From NCBI GenBank assembly GCA_963715625.1, contig OY970260.1:2418001-2482000 (forward strand): a stretch of DNA of 64,000 nucleotides, in the 5' to 3' direction. Shown piece after piece: positions 13,873 to 23,318 of this stretch. The translations under genes were made by a program, and so were the position numbers. Under the pieces are notes generated by a model, which had not been told where the DNA came from, did no database searches, and saw nothing but the letters and a program-made list of their open reading frames with translations. Position 1 is the stretch's first letter. Every line of letters begins with the position of its first letter. The stretch comes from VRUE01 sp963715625 (GTDB lineage: Bacteria > Actinomycetota > Thermoleophilia > Solirubrobacterales > 70-9).

Positions 13873-14513
13873 GCCTCGAGGTTCGCCAGCTCACGGTTGG
13901 CGCGATCGCCGAGAACTGCTTCATCGCCCGCCGCGAGGGCTCCGGCAAAGGGCTCGTCGTCGACCCCGGCGAGGAGCCCGACCGGATCCTGGCCGAGGTC
14001 GACGACCTCGGGGTCAAGGTCGAGGCCATCCTGGTCACCCACTGCCACTTCGACCACATCGGCGCCGTCGCGCCGGTGGCGAAGATGACCGGCGCCCCCG
14101 TCTACTGCCCGAAGGCCGAGGCGCCGGTGCTCGCCGACATCATGTCCTTCGTGCCGGTGCCCGGCTTCGGTCCCTACGAGAGCTACGACGCCGACGTGCT
14201 GGTCGAGGGCGGCGAGGTGCTCGAGCTGGCGGAGCTGAGCCTCGACGTCATCGCCACCCCCGGCCACAGCCCCGGGCACGTCACCTACTCGGTGCGCGGC
14301 CACGAGACGATCTTCTCGGGCGACGTCCTCTTCCAGGGCTCTGTCGGGCGGGTCGACCTGCCCGGGGGCGACGGCCCGACCCTGATGCGGTCGATCCGCA
14401 CCCTGGTCGAGTCGCTCCCCCCCGAGACCGGCGTCTACCCGGGCCACATGGGGATCACCACCCTGGGCGCCGAGCGGGCGACCAACCCCTTCCTCGCCCA
14501 GTTCTCGGGGTAG
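13869..14513 (+). CDS. metallo-beta-lactamase-fold hydrolase, glyoxalase II-like
   Basis: 214 aa from GTG 13869. The metal site THCHFDHIG (HxHxDH), then ATPGHSPGHVTYS, FSGDVLF and YPGHMGITT are the expected ligands of the hydroxyacylglutathione-hydrolase-like group. Often found before hisS in actinobacteria. Substrate unknown; probably a thioester. Confidence 0.88.
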   Translation: MSLEVRQLTVGAIAENCFIARREGSGKGLVVDPGEEPDRILAEVDDLGVKVEAILVTHCHFDHIGAVAPVAKMTGAPVYCPKAEAPVLADIMSFVPVPGFGPYESYDADVLVEGGEVLELAELSLDVIATPGHSPGHVTYSVRGHETIFSGDVLFQGSVGRVDLPGGDGPTLMRSIRTLVESLPPETGVYPGHMGITTLGAERATNPFLAQFSG

Positions 14514-14534
14514 GCCGCCGGCCCACTCGGCAGA

Positions 14535-14540
14535 TAAGGT
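14535..14540 (+). promoter_or_regulatory. -10 box of hisS
   Basis: TAAGGT seven bases before ATG 14548; leaderless layout. Confidence 0.55.
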
Positions 14541-14547
14541 CGCGCAG

Positions 14548-15801
14548 ATGGCGGGACACAAGTACCAGGCACCTCGCGGGACGTTCGACGTCCTGCCGGC
14601 GGCTGCCCGCACGCGAGAGAGGATCGTGGAGACGGCCGCGGCGATCTTCGCCCGCGCCGGGTACGAGCCGATCGCCACGCCGAGCTTCGAGGACACGGAG
14701 CTGTTCGAGCGGGGCGTCGGCCACTCCACCGACATCGTCCGCAAGGAGATGTTCACCTTCGAGGACAAGGGCGGGCGCAGCCTCACCCTGCGCCCGGAGG
14801 GGACCGCGCCGATCTGCCGGGCTTACATAGAGCACGGGATGCACAAGCTCGCGCAGCCGGTCAAGCTCTCCTACGCCGGCCCGTTCTTCCGCCACGAGCG
14901 CCCCCAGGCCGGGCGCTACCGGCAGTTCCACCAGCTTGGGATCGAGGCGATCGGCAGCGAGTCGCCGCTCGCAGACGCCGAGGCGATCGGCCTCTTCGCC
15001 GAGCTCGTGGCCGAGCTCGGCGTCCCCGGGGTCGAGCTGCGGCTGGGAAGCCTGGGCTCGCTCGGCGCCCGCCAGGCCTACCTGGAGGAGCTGAAGGCCC
15101 ACCTGCATGCCCGCGAGGGCGAGCTGGCGAAGGAGGTGCGCGAGCGGATCGACGCCAACCCGCTGCGCGCCTTCGACTCCGACGACGAGGGCACCCGTGC
15201 CGTGATGGCCTCGGCGCCGAAGCTGGTCGAGCGCCTCGAGGGCGAGGACGCCGAGCACTTCGCCGAGGTGCGCACCTTGCTCGACTCGGCGGGCGTCGAG
15301 TACGCGATCGACCCGACGCTGGTGCGAGGCCTCGACTACTACACGCGGACGATCTTCTCCTTCGCCTGCGACCGCCTCGGCGCCCAGTCGGAGATCGGCG
15401 GCGGCGGGCGCTACGACGGCCTGGTCGAGCAGCTGGGCGGGCCGCCGGCGGCGGCGATCGGGTGGGCCGCGGGCATAGAGCGGATCGCGCTGGCGCTCGA
15501 CGAGGAGGCGGCGCCCGCGGGGCGCGACGTCTTCGTCGCGACCTCCGGGGAGGAGAGCGACAGCCGGGCGCTAGCCCTCCTCCTGGCCGGCGAACTGCGC
15601 AAGGCGGGGCTCTCGGCCGAGGTCGACCTGGGCGGGCGCGGCCTCAAGGGCCAGCTCAAGCACGCCGACCGGATCGGCGCCCGCCGCGCCCTGATCCTCG
15701 AGGGGGCAGGAGCGGCCCAGCTGCGCGACATGCGCAGCGGCGAGCAGCGCCCGGTGGACACGGGCAACCTGATCGAGGAGATCACAGGGGGTGAGGCATG
15801 A
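14548..15801 (+). CDS. hisS: histidyl-tRNA synthetase
   Basis: 417 aa, class II synthetase charging tRNA-His. Motif 2 FFRHERPQAGRYRQFHQ, histidine motifs RGLDYYTRTIF and GGGGRYDGL, and the C-terminal anticodon-binding domain (DVFVATSGEESDSRALALLL onward) are complete. Overlaps aspS by four bases, forming a hisS-aspS operon. Confidence 0.97.
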   Translation: MAGHKYQAPRGTFDVLPAAARTRERIVETAAAIFARAGYEPIATPSFEDTELFERGVGHSTDIVRKEMFTFEDKGGRSLTLRPEGTAPICRAYIEHGMHKLAQPVKLSYAGPFFRHERPQAGRYRQFHQLGIEAIGSESPLADAEAIGLFAELVAELGVPGVELRLGSLGSLGARQAYLEELKAHLHAREGELAKEVRERIDANPLRAFDSDDEGTRAVMASAPKLVERLEGEDAEHFAEVRTLLDSAGVEYAIDPTLVRGLDYYTRTIFSFACDRLGAQSEIGGGGRYDGLVEQLGGPPAAAIGWAAGIERIALALDEEAAPAGRDVFVATSGEESDSRALALLLAGELRKAGLSAEVDLGGRGLKGQLKHADRIGARRALILEGAGAAQLRDMRSGEQRPVDTGNLIEEITGGEA

Positions 15802-17594
15802 GTGAGGTCCCGGCGCTGAGGCCGAACGGCTACCGCGACACCTGGTGCGGCCAGGTGCTGCCCGGCCGGGTCGGCTCCGAGGCTCGTGTCGCCGGCTGGG
15901 CCCACCGCCGCCGCGACCACGGCGGCCTCGTCTTCATCGACCTGCGCGACCGCACCGGCATCGTCCAGCTCGTCTTCAACCCCGACGAGGCCGGCGGCGC
16001 CTTTGCGCTCGGGCACGAGCTGCGGGCGGAGCACGTCCTCTGCGCGACCGGCACCGTCGTCCAGCGCTCGCCCGAGACCGTCAACGCCGACCTGCCCACC
16101 GGCGAGGTCGAGCTGAAGGTGAGCGCCGCCGAGCTGCTTGCCGAGGCCGAGACGCCGCCCTTCCAGATCGAGGGTTTTGCCGGCGAGGCGGGGGAGGACG
16201 CTCGCCTGCGCCACCGCTACCTCGACCTGCGCCGCGAGCAAATGCGCGAGGCGCTGGAGCTCCGCCACCGTGTCACCGCGGCGATGCGCGAGTTCCTCGA
16301 CGGCGAGGGCTTCCTCGACATCGAGACGCCGGTGCTGACCCGCTCCACGCCCGAGGGCGCCCGCGACTTCCTCGTCCCCAGCCGCCTCCAGCAGGGCGCC
16401 TTCTACGCGCTGCCGCAGTCGCCGCAGCTCTTCAAGCAGCTGCTGATGGTGGCCGGCTTCGAGCGCTACTACCAGGTCGCGCGCTGCTTCCGCGACGAGG
16501 CGACCCGCGCCGACCGCCAGGCCGAGTTCACCCAGCTCGACATAGAGATGTCCTTCGTCGGCGTCGACGACCTGATCGAGGTCAACGAGCGGCTGCTCGC
16601 GCACGTCTTCGAGCGGGTCGGCGGGCCGGGGGTTCGGCTGCCGATGGAGCGGATGCCCTACGAGGAGGCGATGGACCGCTTCGGCACCGACCGCCCCGAC
16701 CTGCGCTTCGGCCTCGAGCTGGTCGACCTCGGCGAGGCGCTGCGCGAAACCGAGTTCAAGGTCTTCCGCTCGGTGCTCGAGGGCGGCGGCGCGGTGCGGG
16801 GGCTGAACGCCGGCCGCCGCGAGGTGCCGCGCTCCGAGCTCGACGGCCTGATCTCCCGCGCCCAGGAGCTGGGCGCCAAGGGCCTGGTCTGGGCCTTCCG
16901 CGAGGGCGACGGCTGGCGCTCGCCGACGGCGAAGTTCCTCTCCGAGGAGGAGCTGTGCGACCTCAACGCCCGGCTCGGCGCCGAGGAGGGGGACCTCCTG
17001 CTCCTGGTCGCCGACGAGCGGCCGGTCACCGACGCGGTTCTCGGCCAGATGCGGATCGACCTGGCCGAGCGCTTCGAGCTGATCCCCGATGGCGAGAACC
17101 GCCTGGTCTGGATCGTCGACTGGCCGCTGATGGAGTGGAACGCGGGAGAGGGCCGCTGGGACGCGCTGCACCACCCGTTCACCGCGCCGGCCGGCGAGTT
17201 CGACCCGGATGACCCGGGCTCGGCCCGCGCCCTCGCCTATGACGTGGTCTGGAACGGGCAGGAGCTGGGGGGCGGCTCGGTCCGCATCAACCGCGCCGAC
17301 ACCCAGCAGGCCGTCTTCGCCGCGCTTGGGATCGACGCCGAGCAGGCCGAGGCGCGCTTCGGCTTCCTGCTCGAGGCGCTGCGCTACGGCGCCCCGCCCC
17401 ACGGCGGCATCGCCTACGGCGTCGACCGCATCGTGCAGCGCCTCTGCGGGGCTGAGACCATTCGCGACGTGATCGCCTTCCCCAAGACCGCCTCGGGCTT
17501 CGACCTGCTGACCGGCGCGCCCGCGCCCGTCGACGAGATGCAGCTGAAGGAGCTGGGGATCTCGCTGCACCGGCGCAAGCTCGCCGGGCACTGA
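15798..17594 (+). CDS. aspS: aspartyl-tRNA synthetase
   Basis: 598 aa, bacterial-type class II AspRS. N-terminal OB fold (GWAHRRRDHGGLVFIDLRDR), catalytic motif 2 (CFRDEATRADRQAEFTQLD), the bacterial GAD insertion (about 290-420), motif 3 region PHGGIAYGVDRI. Whether it also charges tRNA-Asn cannot be decided here. Starts inside the end of hisS. Confidence 0.97.
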   Translation: MSEVPALRPNGYRDTWCGQVLPGRVGSEARVAGWAHRRRDHGGLVFIDLRDRTGIVQLVFNPDEAGGAFALGHELRAEHVLCATGTVVQRSPETVNADLPTGEVELKVSAAELLAEAETPPFQIEGFAGEAGEDARLRHRYLDLRREQMREALELRHRVTAAMREFLDGEGFLDIETPVLTRSTPEGARDFLVPSRLQQGAFYALPQSPQLFKQLLMVAGFERYYQVARCFRDEATRADRQAEFTQLDIEMSFVGVDDLIEVNERLLAHVFERVGGPGVRLPMERMPYEEAMDRFGTDRPDLRFGLELVDLGEALRETEFKVFRSVLEGGGAVRGLNAGRREVPRSELDGLISRAQELGAKGLVWAFREGDGWRSPTAKFLSEEELCDLNARLGAEEGDLLLLVADERPVTDAVLGQMRIDLAERFELIPDGENRLVWIVDWPLMEWNAGEGRWDALHHPFTAPAGEFDPDDPGSARALAYDVVWNGQELGGGSVRINRADTQQAVFAALGIDAEQAEARFGFLLEALRYGAPPHGGIAYGVDRIVQRLCGAETIRDVIAFPKTASGFDLLTGAPAPVDEMQLKELGISLHRRKLAGH

Positions 17595-17601
17595 GGGCGA
17601 G

Positions 17602-17895
17602 ATGGGCTTCTTCGGCAGGATCCGAGCCGTGTTCAAGCCGGGGCCCGGCCCGGGCGCGACCCCGGTTCACGTCGACGACCCCCGTTACGACAGCTGGGAG
17701 GTCGTCCGCGATTTCGTCGACGTGCGGACGGCCAGGGCCTGGCACCAGGCCCTGGAAGAGAGCGGTATCGAGGCGGCTCTCACGGTCGACTGGCCGCTCG
17801 ACCGCTTCGGCCGCGGCGACATCGCCCTGCGCGTCCAGCCGGAGAACTGGAGCGAGGCGGAGATGCTGCTCTCGAATCTCGATCTGGACGATTGA
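17602..17895 (+). CDS. DUF2007-like small protein, 97 aa
   Basis: Short soluble protein after aspS. The region VRTARAWHQALEESGIEAAL, then DIALRVQPENWSEAEMLLSN resembles the DUF2007 ferredoxin-like fold (a residue-level signal-transduction-like domain of unknown role). Seven bases after the aspS stop, so probably co-transcribed. Confidence 0.65.
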   Translation: MGFFGRIRAVFKPGPGPGATPVHVDDPRYDSWEVVRDFVDVRTARAWHQALEESGIEAALTVDWPLDRFGRGDIALRVQPENWSEAEMLLSNLDLDD

Positions 17896-17907
17896 CCCCT
17901 CGCCCCC

Positions 17908-18085
17908 GAGCCCGGCCGGTGGTACGGTTGCCCTGAGGTTCGAGCCCGTTCGTGAGCCGTCTCACCGTTTGACCCAACACAAACGGCACGGGAGCCGATC
18001 TCTCCCGATCTCTTGGGATCGCGAGGAGGCGCCCACCCTTTACTTCAAGGGATCAAAGCCAGAGGCGGTACCGGCGGGCTGGAGC
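17908..18085 (+). ncRNA. ssrS: 6S RNA (RNA polymerase regulator)
   Basis: About 178 nt. The 5' segment has GCCCTGAGGTTCGAGCCC and the 3' segment TTCAAGGGATCAAAGCC followed by GAGGCGGTACCGGC, matching the conserved 3' strand of 6S RNA (E. coli has TTCAAGGGTTACAGCC then GCGGCGGCATC). The ends pair: GCCCGGCCGGT at the 5' end with ACCGGCGGGC at the 3' end. Such a long closed stem with a central bubble mimics an open promoter and sequesters sigma-70 holoenzyme. Exact ends are approximate. A short T-rich stretch (CTCTTTTC) follows. Confidence 0.68.
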
Positions 18086-18179
18086 CTCTTTTCGCTGCGC
18101 GTTTCGTGGCATTTAGCGCACCACGCGTGCGGTCTATTCGGCCAAGCTCCGTGCCGATGGCCACTCCTGGCAACGATTT

Positions 18180-18212
18180 CCGTATTCGCCGTCGTACTGA
18201 CGGCAAATACGG
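18180..18212. repeat. palindrome family A, copy 1 (before the DUF559 gene)
   Basis: Arms CCGTATTCGCCGTC (18180-18193) and GACGGCAAATACGG (18199-18212) with a 5-base loop and one mismatch. Related to 19129-19163 and 26829-26863. Confidence 0.8.
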
Positions 18213-18230
18213 GAGTGGCCGCGGAGCGCG

Positions 18231-19149
18231 GGTGCCGACGGATGCGCTGATCGCCGAGCTCGCAGCGGGACAGCACGGGGTGGTGGCACGCTGGCAGTTG
18301 GCCGAGCGCGGGATCGGCCGGGGGGCGATCGAAGTTAGGCTTCGCCGGGGCTCCCTTCACGTGATCCATCGCGGCGTGTACGCGGTTGGGCATCGGGGGC
18401 TGACTCCAAGGGGCCGCTGGATGGCGGCGGCGCTGGCATGTGGCCACGGCGCTGTGCTCAGCTACCGCTCGGCGGCACGATGCTGGGGGCTCCTGCGCGG
18501 TTACGACGGCGCGGCGGTCGAGGTGAGTCGACCCCGAGGTCACGGTGCACGCACAGGCATAGAGATGCACCGGGTGAGCCTGCCCGCCGATGAGCGCACG
18601 GTAGTTGACGGGCTGCCGGTCACCACCGTGCCGCGGACCATCTTCGACGTCGCCGCGCGTGGAGATCGGCGGGAGGTCGAGCGGGCCTTCCATGAGGCGG
18701 AAGTGCAAGGGCTAGCCGATCCGCTCTCGCTCCCGGACCTGCTCGACCGCTATCCGGGTCATGCTGGGGCGCCGATACTGCGCGATCTGCTCGGGATCGG
18801 CCCTGAGGGAGGCGCAACGGAAAACGACTTCGAGGCGGTTTTCGCCGACCTAATCGAACGTCACCGACTGGCTCGCCCGCGTTACAACCCAGACTTGGTT
18901 GTGGGCGGGCGGCACTTCAAACCCGATTGCGTGTGGATGGAGCAAGGGGTGGTGGTCGAGCTGGACGGCCGCGCCGTCCATGGAACCCGCAGGGCCTTCG
19001 AGTCCGATCGCGAGCGCGATCGGGTCTTTGCGGCCAATGGGTGGCGCGTGGTCCGCGTCACCTGGCGCCAACTTTCCGAGAACCCGGGCGCCGTTGCGCG
19101 GGACCTGAGGCGTGTCTTGAGCGCGAGTCCCGTATTCGCCGTCACATAG
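18231..19149 (+). CDS. AbiEi/DUF559-type protein (wHTH plus Vsr-like endonuclease fold)
   Basis: 305 aa from GTG 18231; an ATG at 18157 is in frame but lies before the palindrome. The N-terminus (LIAELAAGQHGVVARWQLAE, then RRGSLHVIHRGVYAVGH) is an AbiEi-type winged helix. The C-terminus has the DUF559 PD-(D/E)XK pattern: FKPDCVW, VVVELDGRAVHGTRRAFESD, ERDRVFAANGWRVVRVTWRQ. This family is abundant in actinobacteria; a nuclease or defence role is suspected. It is enclosed by two copies of palindrome family A, and its last codons and stop lie in the second one. Confidence 0.8.
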
Positions 19150-19163
19150 ACGGCGAATACGGG
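19129..19163. repeat. palindrome family A, copy 2 (perfect 15-bp arms)
   Basis: CCCGTATTCGCCGTC (19129-19143), loop ACATA, GACGGCGAATACGGG (19149-19163). The loop contains the DUF559 stop codon. May double as a terminator. Confidence 0.88.
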
Positions 19164-19187
19164 AATGGATAGACGTGGAGGCAGGTC

Positions 19188-19193
19188 TACCCT
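19188..19193 (+). promoter_or_regulatory. -10 box of the mnmA fusion gene
   Basis: TACCCT seven bases before ATG 19201; leaderless layout. Confidence 0.55.
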
Positions 19194-19200
19194 GTGTGCG

Positions 19201-20649
19201 ATGAGCAGAGACGTATTCGAGGCCTATCTCGGCGACGACTCGCGCCTGGGGCCCGCTGAGGAGGGCGTCTTCACCGGCGCCGCCGGTGGGGCTGCCTGTG
19301 GGGATCTGTCGCGGGTGTCGCTCACGGTCGAGGACGGAACGGTTGCCGGGGTGACCTTCGATACCGAGGGGTGCGGTGCCACTCGGGCCGCAACCGCTGC
19401 CGTGGCCGAGATGGTCGACGGGGCGGCGGTGCTGGACGCGGCGCGGATCGGGACGGATGAGGTTGACGAGGCGCTCGGGGGGCTGACCCCGGCCAAGCGG
19501 CACGCGGCGCAGCTGGCTGCCGATGCGCTGCACCGGGCTCTGGCGCAGGCCGCTGCCTCCCCGAAGCGGCTCGCCGCGCCGAACGGCGACCGGGTGCTGG
19601 TCGCGATGTCCGGTGGGGTCGACAGCGCGGTCGCCGCGCTGCTGGAACGGGAGCGCGGGGCGGAGGTGGTGGGGGTGACGCTGAAGCTCTGGGCCGACCC
19701 GCAGACCGACGGGGCGAAGGCGTGCTGCTCGCCGGAGGCCGTGCTCGGAGCTCGCACGCTCGCCCACTCGCTCGGGATCCCGCACTTGACGTTGGACCTC
19801 GAGGAGGAGTTCCGCCGCCGTGTCGTCGCCGAGTTCGTCTCCGGCTACGCCGACGGCAGGACGCCCAACCCCTGCATCGCCTGCAACGGCGAGGTGCGGA
19901 TCGCGGCGATGGCCGACCTCGCCGAGAGGGTCGGCGCGACGCACCTCGTCACCGGCCACTACGCCCGCATCGTCGAGGACGGCGACGGCCCCCTGCTCGC
20001 GGCAGCCTCCGATGCCAACAAGGACCAGAGCTACATGTTGGCGGCGCTGCCGCCGGGTCTGCTGGGGCGGGTGCGCTTCCCGCTCACCGAGCTGACCAAG
20101 CCCGAGGTTCGCGAGATCGCGGCACGCCACGGCCTCGCCGTCGCCCGCAAGCCCGAGAGCCAGGACCTCTGCTTCCTCTCCGGCCAGGGCAAGGCCGATT
20201 TCCTCCGCCGCCACGGCGGCCTGCGCGAGCGCGAGGGAGACCTGGTCGACCGCAGCGGCCGCAAGGTCGGCCGCCACCGCGGCCACCATCACTTCACGGT
20301 CGGGCAGCGGCGCGGGATCGGCGGCGGGGCCGAGGAGCCGATGTACGTGCTCGCCACCGACGCCGCCGCCAACACGGTCACGGTCGGCCCTCGCCGGGAG
20401 CTGATGGCGGAGACGGTGCGGGTCCGCGACGCGGTTCTCCACCGTGACGGGGCCAGGGTCGACGCGGTGCGCCTGCGCTACCGGGCCACCCCCGTCCCCG
20501 CCCAGATCGGCGCTACGCCGACCGGGCTGCACTCACGGCTCGAGATCCAGCTCGGAGAGGCGTTCGCCGGCGCCTCGCCCGGGCAGACGGCCGTGCTGCT
20601 GGCCGGCGAGGCCATCGTCGGTCACGGCACGATCGCCGCCGCCGGCTGA
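19201..20649 (+). CDS. mnmA: IscU-like domain fused to tRNA 2-thiouridylase MnmA
   Basis: 482 aa. Residues about 1-115 resemble the Fe-S scaffold IscU/NifU (AACGDLSRVSL with Cys-Gly-Asp; TEGCGATRAATAA), but the position of the third scaffold cysteine is alanine (LTPAKRHAAQLAADAL instead of a His-Cys). Residues about 130-482 are MnmA, which thiolates U34 of tRNA: PP-loop VAMSGGVDSAVAA, TPNPCIACN, and PESQDLCFL with the second active cysteine. The scaffold domain may feed sulfur or an Fe-S cluster to the enzyme. ATG 19201 is supported by its -10 box. Confidence 0.9.
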   Translation: MSRDVFEAYLGDDSRLGPAEEGVFTGAAGGAACGDLSRVSLTVEDGTVAGVTFDTEGCGATRAATAAVAEMVDGAAVLDAARIGTDEVDEALGGLTPAKRHAAQLAADALHRALAQAAASPKRLAAPNGDRVLVAMSGGVDSAVAALLERERGAEVVGVTLKLWADPQTDGAKACCSPEAVLGARTLAHSLGIPHLTLDLEEEFRRRVVAEFVSGYADGRTPNPCIACNGEVRIAAMADLAERVGATHLVTGHYARIVEDGDGPLLAAASDANKDQSYMLAALPPGLLGRVRFPLTELTKPEVREIAARHGLAVARKPESQDLCFLSGQGKADFLRRHGGLREREGDLVDRSGRKVGRHRGHHHFTVGQRRGIGGGAEEPMYVLATDAAANTVTVGPRRELMAETVRVRDAVLHRDGARVDAVRLRYRATPVPAQIGATPTGLHSRLEIQLGEAFAGASPGQTAVLLAGEAIVGHGTIAAAG

Positions 20650-20677
20650 CGCGGCGCCCAGCGTGGCCAAGAGTCCT

Positions 20678-20683
20678 TAGGCT
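20678..20683 (+). promoter_or_regulatory. -10 box of alaS
   Basis: TAGGCT eight bases before ATG 20692. Confidence 0.55.
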
Positions 20684-20691
20684 CCCGTTCC

Positions 20692-23310
20692 ATGAAGGCG
20701 ACCGAGATCCGCCAGACCTACCTCTCCTTCTTCGAGGAGCGGGGGCACAAGATCGTGCCCTCGGCCTCGCTCGTCCCCTCCGTGCTCGACCCCTCGGTGC
20801 TGCTGACCACGGCCGGGATGCAGCCCTTCAAGCCGTACTTCCTCGGCCGCGAGGAGCCGCCCGCCCGCCGCCTCGCCGACGTGCAGAAGTGCTTCCGCAC
20901 CACCGACGTCGAGGAGGTCGGCAAGACGGCCCGCCACCTGACCTTCTTCGAGATGCTCGGCAACTGGAGCTTCGGCGACTACTTCAAGGAGGAGTCGATC
21001 CCCTGGGGGTGGGAGCTCTCCACGCAGGGCTTCGGCATGGATCCCGAGCGGATCTGGGTGACCGTCTTCGGCGGCGACGAGGAGCTCGGGCTCGGTCCCG
21101 ACGAGGAGGCGATCGCATGCTGGGGCGCCATTGGGGTGCCCGACGAGCGGATCGTCCGCCTCGGCCGCGAGGACAACTTCTGGCAGGCGGGCCCGGCCGG
21201 GCCCTGCGGCCCCTGCTCGGAGCTCTACCTCGACCGCGGCGAGGGCTTCGGCGCGCCGGGAGAGCGGCCCGGCGACGACACTGACCGCTTCCTCGAGTTC
21301 TGGAACCACGTCTTCATGACGTATGACCTGGGCGCCGACGGGTCGCTGACCGAGCTGCCGATGCGCAACATCGACACCGGCATGGGCCTGGACCGGATGG
21401 CGGCGATCCTTCAGGACGTCCCCTCGGTCTTCGAGACCGATCTGGTCCGCCCGCTGCTCGACCTCGCCGAGGAGATGTCGGGCCGCTCCTACGGGGAGGA
21501 CGCGGCGGTGACCCGGGCGATGCGGATCGTCGCCGACCACTCGCGCGGCGCCTCCTTCCTGATCGCCGACGGAGTCGTGCCCTCCAACGAGGACCGCGGC
21601 TACATCCTGCGCCGGATCATGCGCCGGGCGATCCAGCAGGGCCGTACCCTCGGCCTCGAGGCGCCCTGGCTGGGCCGCTTCGCCGAGCGGACGATCGAGA
21701 TCATGGGCGAGGCCTACCCGGAGCTGGCGGCCGAGCGCGAGACGATCGCGCGCTGGGTCGGCGATGAGGAGGAGAGTTTCGGCCGCACCCTCGAGCGGGG
21801 CAGCGAGCTGCTGGAGCGCCTGGTGGCCGATGCGAAGGAGTCCGAGACCTCCTGGATCGACGCGGCGGACGCCTTCAAGCTCCACGACACCTTCGGCTTC
21901 CCTTACGACCTGACCAAGGAGCTGGTCGCCGAGCAGGGGCTCTCGGTCGACGACGGCGGCTTCGAGGAGCTGATGGAGGAGCAGCGCCAGCGCGCCCGCA
22001 CCGGCGCCGCCACCGCGCACGGCTCCGAGGATCGCCACGAGCGGGTGATCGCCTTTGCCGGCGAGACGCCGCCCACCCGCTTCGTCGGCTACGAGACGCT
22101 GCGCGCGACGACCGGCCTCGCTGGCGTCGAGAGCGACGACGGCCGGGCCCTGGTCAAGCTCGAGGAGAGCCCCTTCTACGCCGAGGGCGGCGGCCAGGTC
22201 GCCGACTCCGGCGTGCTGCGCTGGGAGGGGGGCGAGGCGAAGGTCCTCGACGTCTACAGGGTGGGTGAAGACCAAGCGCTCGAGGTGGAGCCCGGGGAGA
22301 TCGACCCCGGGGCCGCGGTTGAGGCTGTGGTTGACAGGGAGACCCGCCACGCGACGATGCGCAACCACACCGCCACGCACCTGCTCCACGCCGCACTGCG
22401 CGAGCGACTCGGCACCCACGTCCGCCAGGCAGGGTCTGCGGTCCGCCCCGACAAGCTGCGCTTCGACTTCACCCACGGCCAGGCGCTCGGCGCCGAGGAG
22501 CTGCGCGCGGTCGAGGACCGGGTCAACGAGTGGGTCAAGGCGAGCCGGCCGGTGCGCTGGCTGGAGATGGAGCGGGCGGAGGCCGAGCGCCTCGGCGCGA
22601 TGGCGCTCTTCGGCGAGAAGTACGGGGAGTGGGTGCGCGTCGTCGAGGTCGACGGGGTCTCGCGCGAGCTCTGCGGCGGCACCCACGTCGCCAACACCGC
22701 CGAGGTCGGCATCTTCAAGATCGCCTCGGAGGGGTCAAGCGCCGCCAACGTGCGCCGGATCGAGGCCCTCACCGGCCCCGCGGCGATTGACTGGTTCCGC
22801 GAGCGCGAGGATCGGCTGCGCGAGGTCGGCGACGTGCTCGGCTCGCCTCAGGACCCGGTGGCCGGCGCCCGCCGCGCCGCCGAGCGCTTGCGCGAGGCCG
22901 GAGCGGGCGCGCAGCAGGCCCAGAAGCAGGTCCTCGGCGAGGAGGCGGAGCGGCTGGTCGGCGAGGCGGCCGAGGTGGGCGCGGTCAAGGCGGTCGTCGC
23001 GCGCGTCCCGCTGGCCGACCAGAAGCAGCTGCTCGAGCTCGCCAACCGGGTCCAGTCGAAGCTCGGCGGCGACTCCGCGGTCGCCCTCGGCGGGGCGGAG
23101 GGCGACAAGGTCGCCCTCGTCGTCCTGGTTTCCAAGGGCGCCGTCGAGAAGGGACTCTCCGCAGCCGAGATCGTCCGCGAGGCAGCCGCGGTCGCCGGCG
23201 GCGGCGGCGGCGGCCGCGACGACATGGCCCAGGCCGGCGGCATGGATGTCGCCAAGCTCGACCAGGCGCTTGAGACTGCCCGCGGCGCGATCGAGCGGAA
23301 GGCCAGGTAG
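20692..23310 (+). CDS. alaS: alanyl-tRNA synthetase
   Basis: 872 aa, full length. Class II catalytic core at the N-terminus (LTTAGMQPFKPYFLG, HLTFFEMLGNWSFGDYFKEE), editing domain with HTATHLLHAAL and CGGTHVANT zinc ligands, and the C-terminal oligomerisation domain with a glycine-rich GGGGGGRDDMAQAGG segment. Followed by ruvX and mltG, the usual alaS-ruvX-mltG-aroE order in actinobacteria. Confidence 0.97.
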   Translation: MKATEIRQTYLSFFEERGHKIVPSASLVPSVLDPSVLLTTAGMQPFKPYFLGREEPPARRLADVQKCFRTTDVEEVGKTARHLTFFEMLGNWSFGDYFKEESIPWGWELSTQGFGMDPERIWVTVFGGDEELGLGPDEEAIACWGAIGVPDERIVRLGREDNFWQAGPAGPCGPCSELYLDRGEGFGAPGERPGDDTDRFLEFWNHVFMTYDLGADGSLTELPMRNIDTGMGLDRMAAILQDVPSVFETDLVRPLLDLAEEMSGRSYGEDAAVTRAMRIVADHSRGASFLIADGVVPSNEDRGYILRRIMRRAIQQGRTLGLEAPWLGRFAERTIEIMGEAYPELAAERETIARWVGDEEESFGRTLERGSELLERLVADAKESETSWIDAADAFKLHDTFGFPYDLTKELVAEQGLSVDDGGFEELMEEQRQRARTGAATAHGSEDRHERVIAFAGETPPTRFVGYETLRATTGLAGVESDDGRALVKLEESPFYAEGGGQVADSGVLRWEGGEAKVLDVYRVGEDQALEVEPGEIDPGAAVEAVVDRETRHATMRNHTATHLLHAALRERLGTHVRQAGSAVRPDKLRFDFTHGQALGAEELRAVEDRVNEWVKASRPVRWLEMERAEAERLGAMALFGEKYGEWVRVVEVDGVSRELCGGTHVANTAEVGIFKIASEGSSAANVRRIEALTGPAAIDWFREREDRLREVGDVLGSPQDPVAGARRAAERLREAGAGAQQAQKQVLGEEAERLVGEAAEVGAVKAVVARVPLADQKQLLELANRVQSKLGGDSAVALGGAEGDKVALVVLVSKGAVEKGLSAAEIVREAAAVAGGGGGGRDDMAQAGGMDVAKLDQALETARGAIERKAR

Positions 23311-23318
23311 CGGCAGCG

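Noticed and set aside
15411..17636. 741-aa minus-strand open frame over hisS and aspS
   Set aside because: GC-rich antisense shadow; composition is Ala/Gly/Leu/Arg with no domain, and both plus-strand genes are certain.
18013..18156. N-terminal extension of the DUF559 protein
   Set aside because: It would be encoded by the 6S RNA region; GTG 18231 gives the usual AbiEi-type start.
20677..22686. 669-aa minus-strand frame over alaS
   Set aside because: Antisense shadow of a certain gene; no motif.
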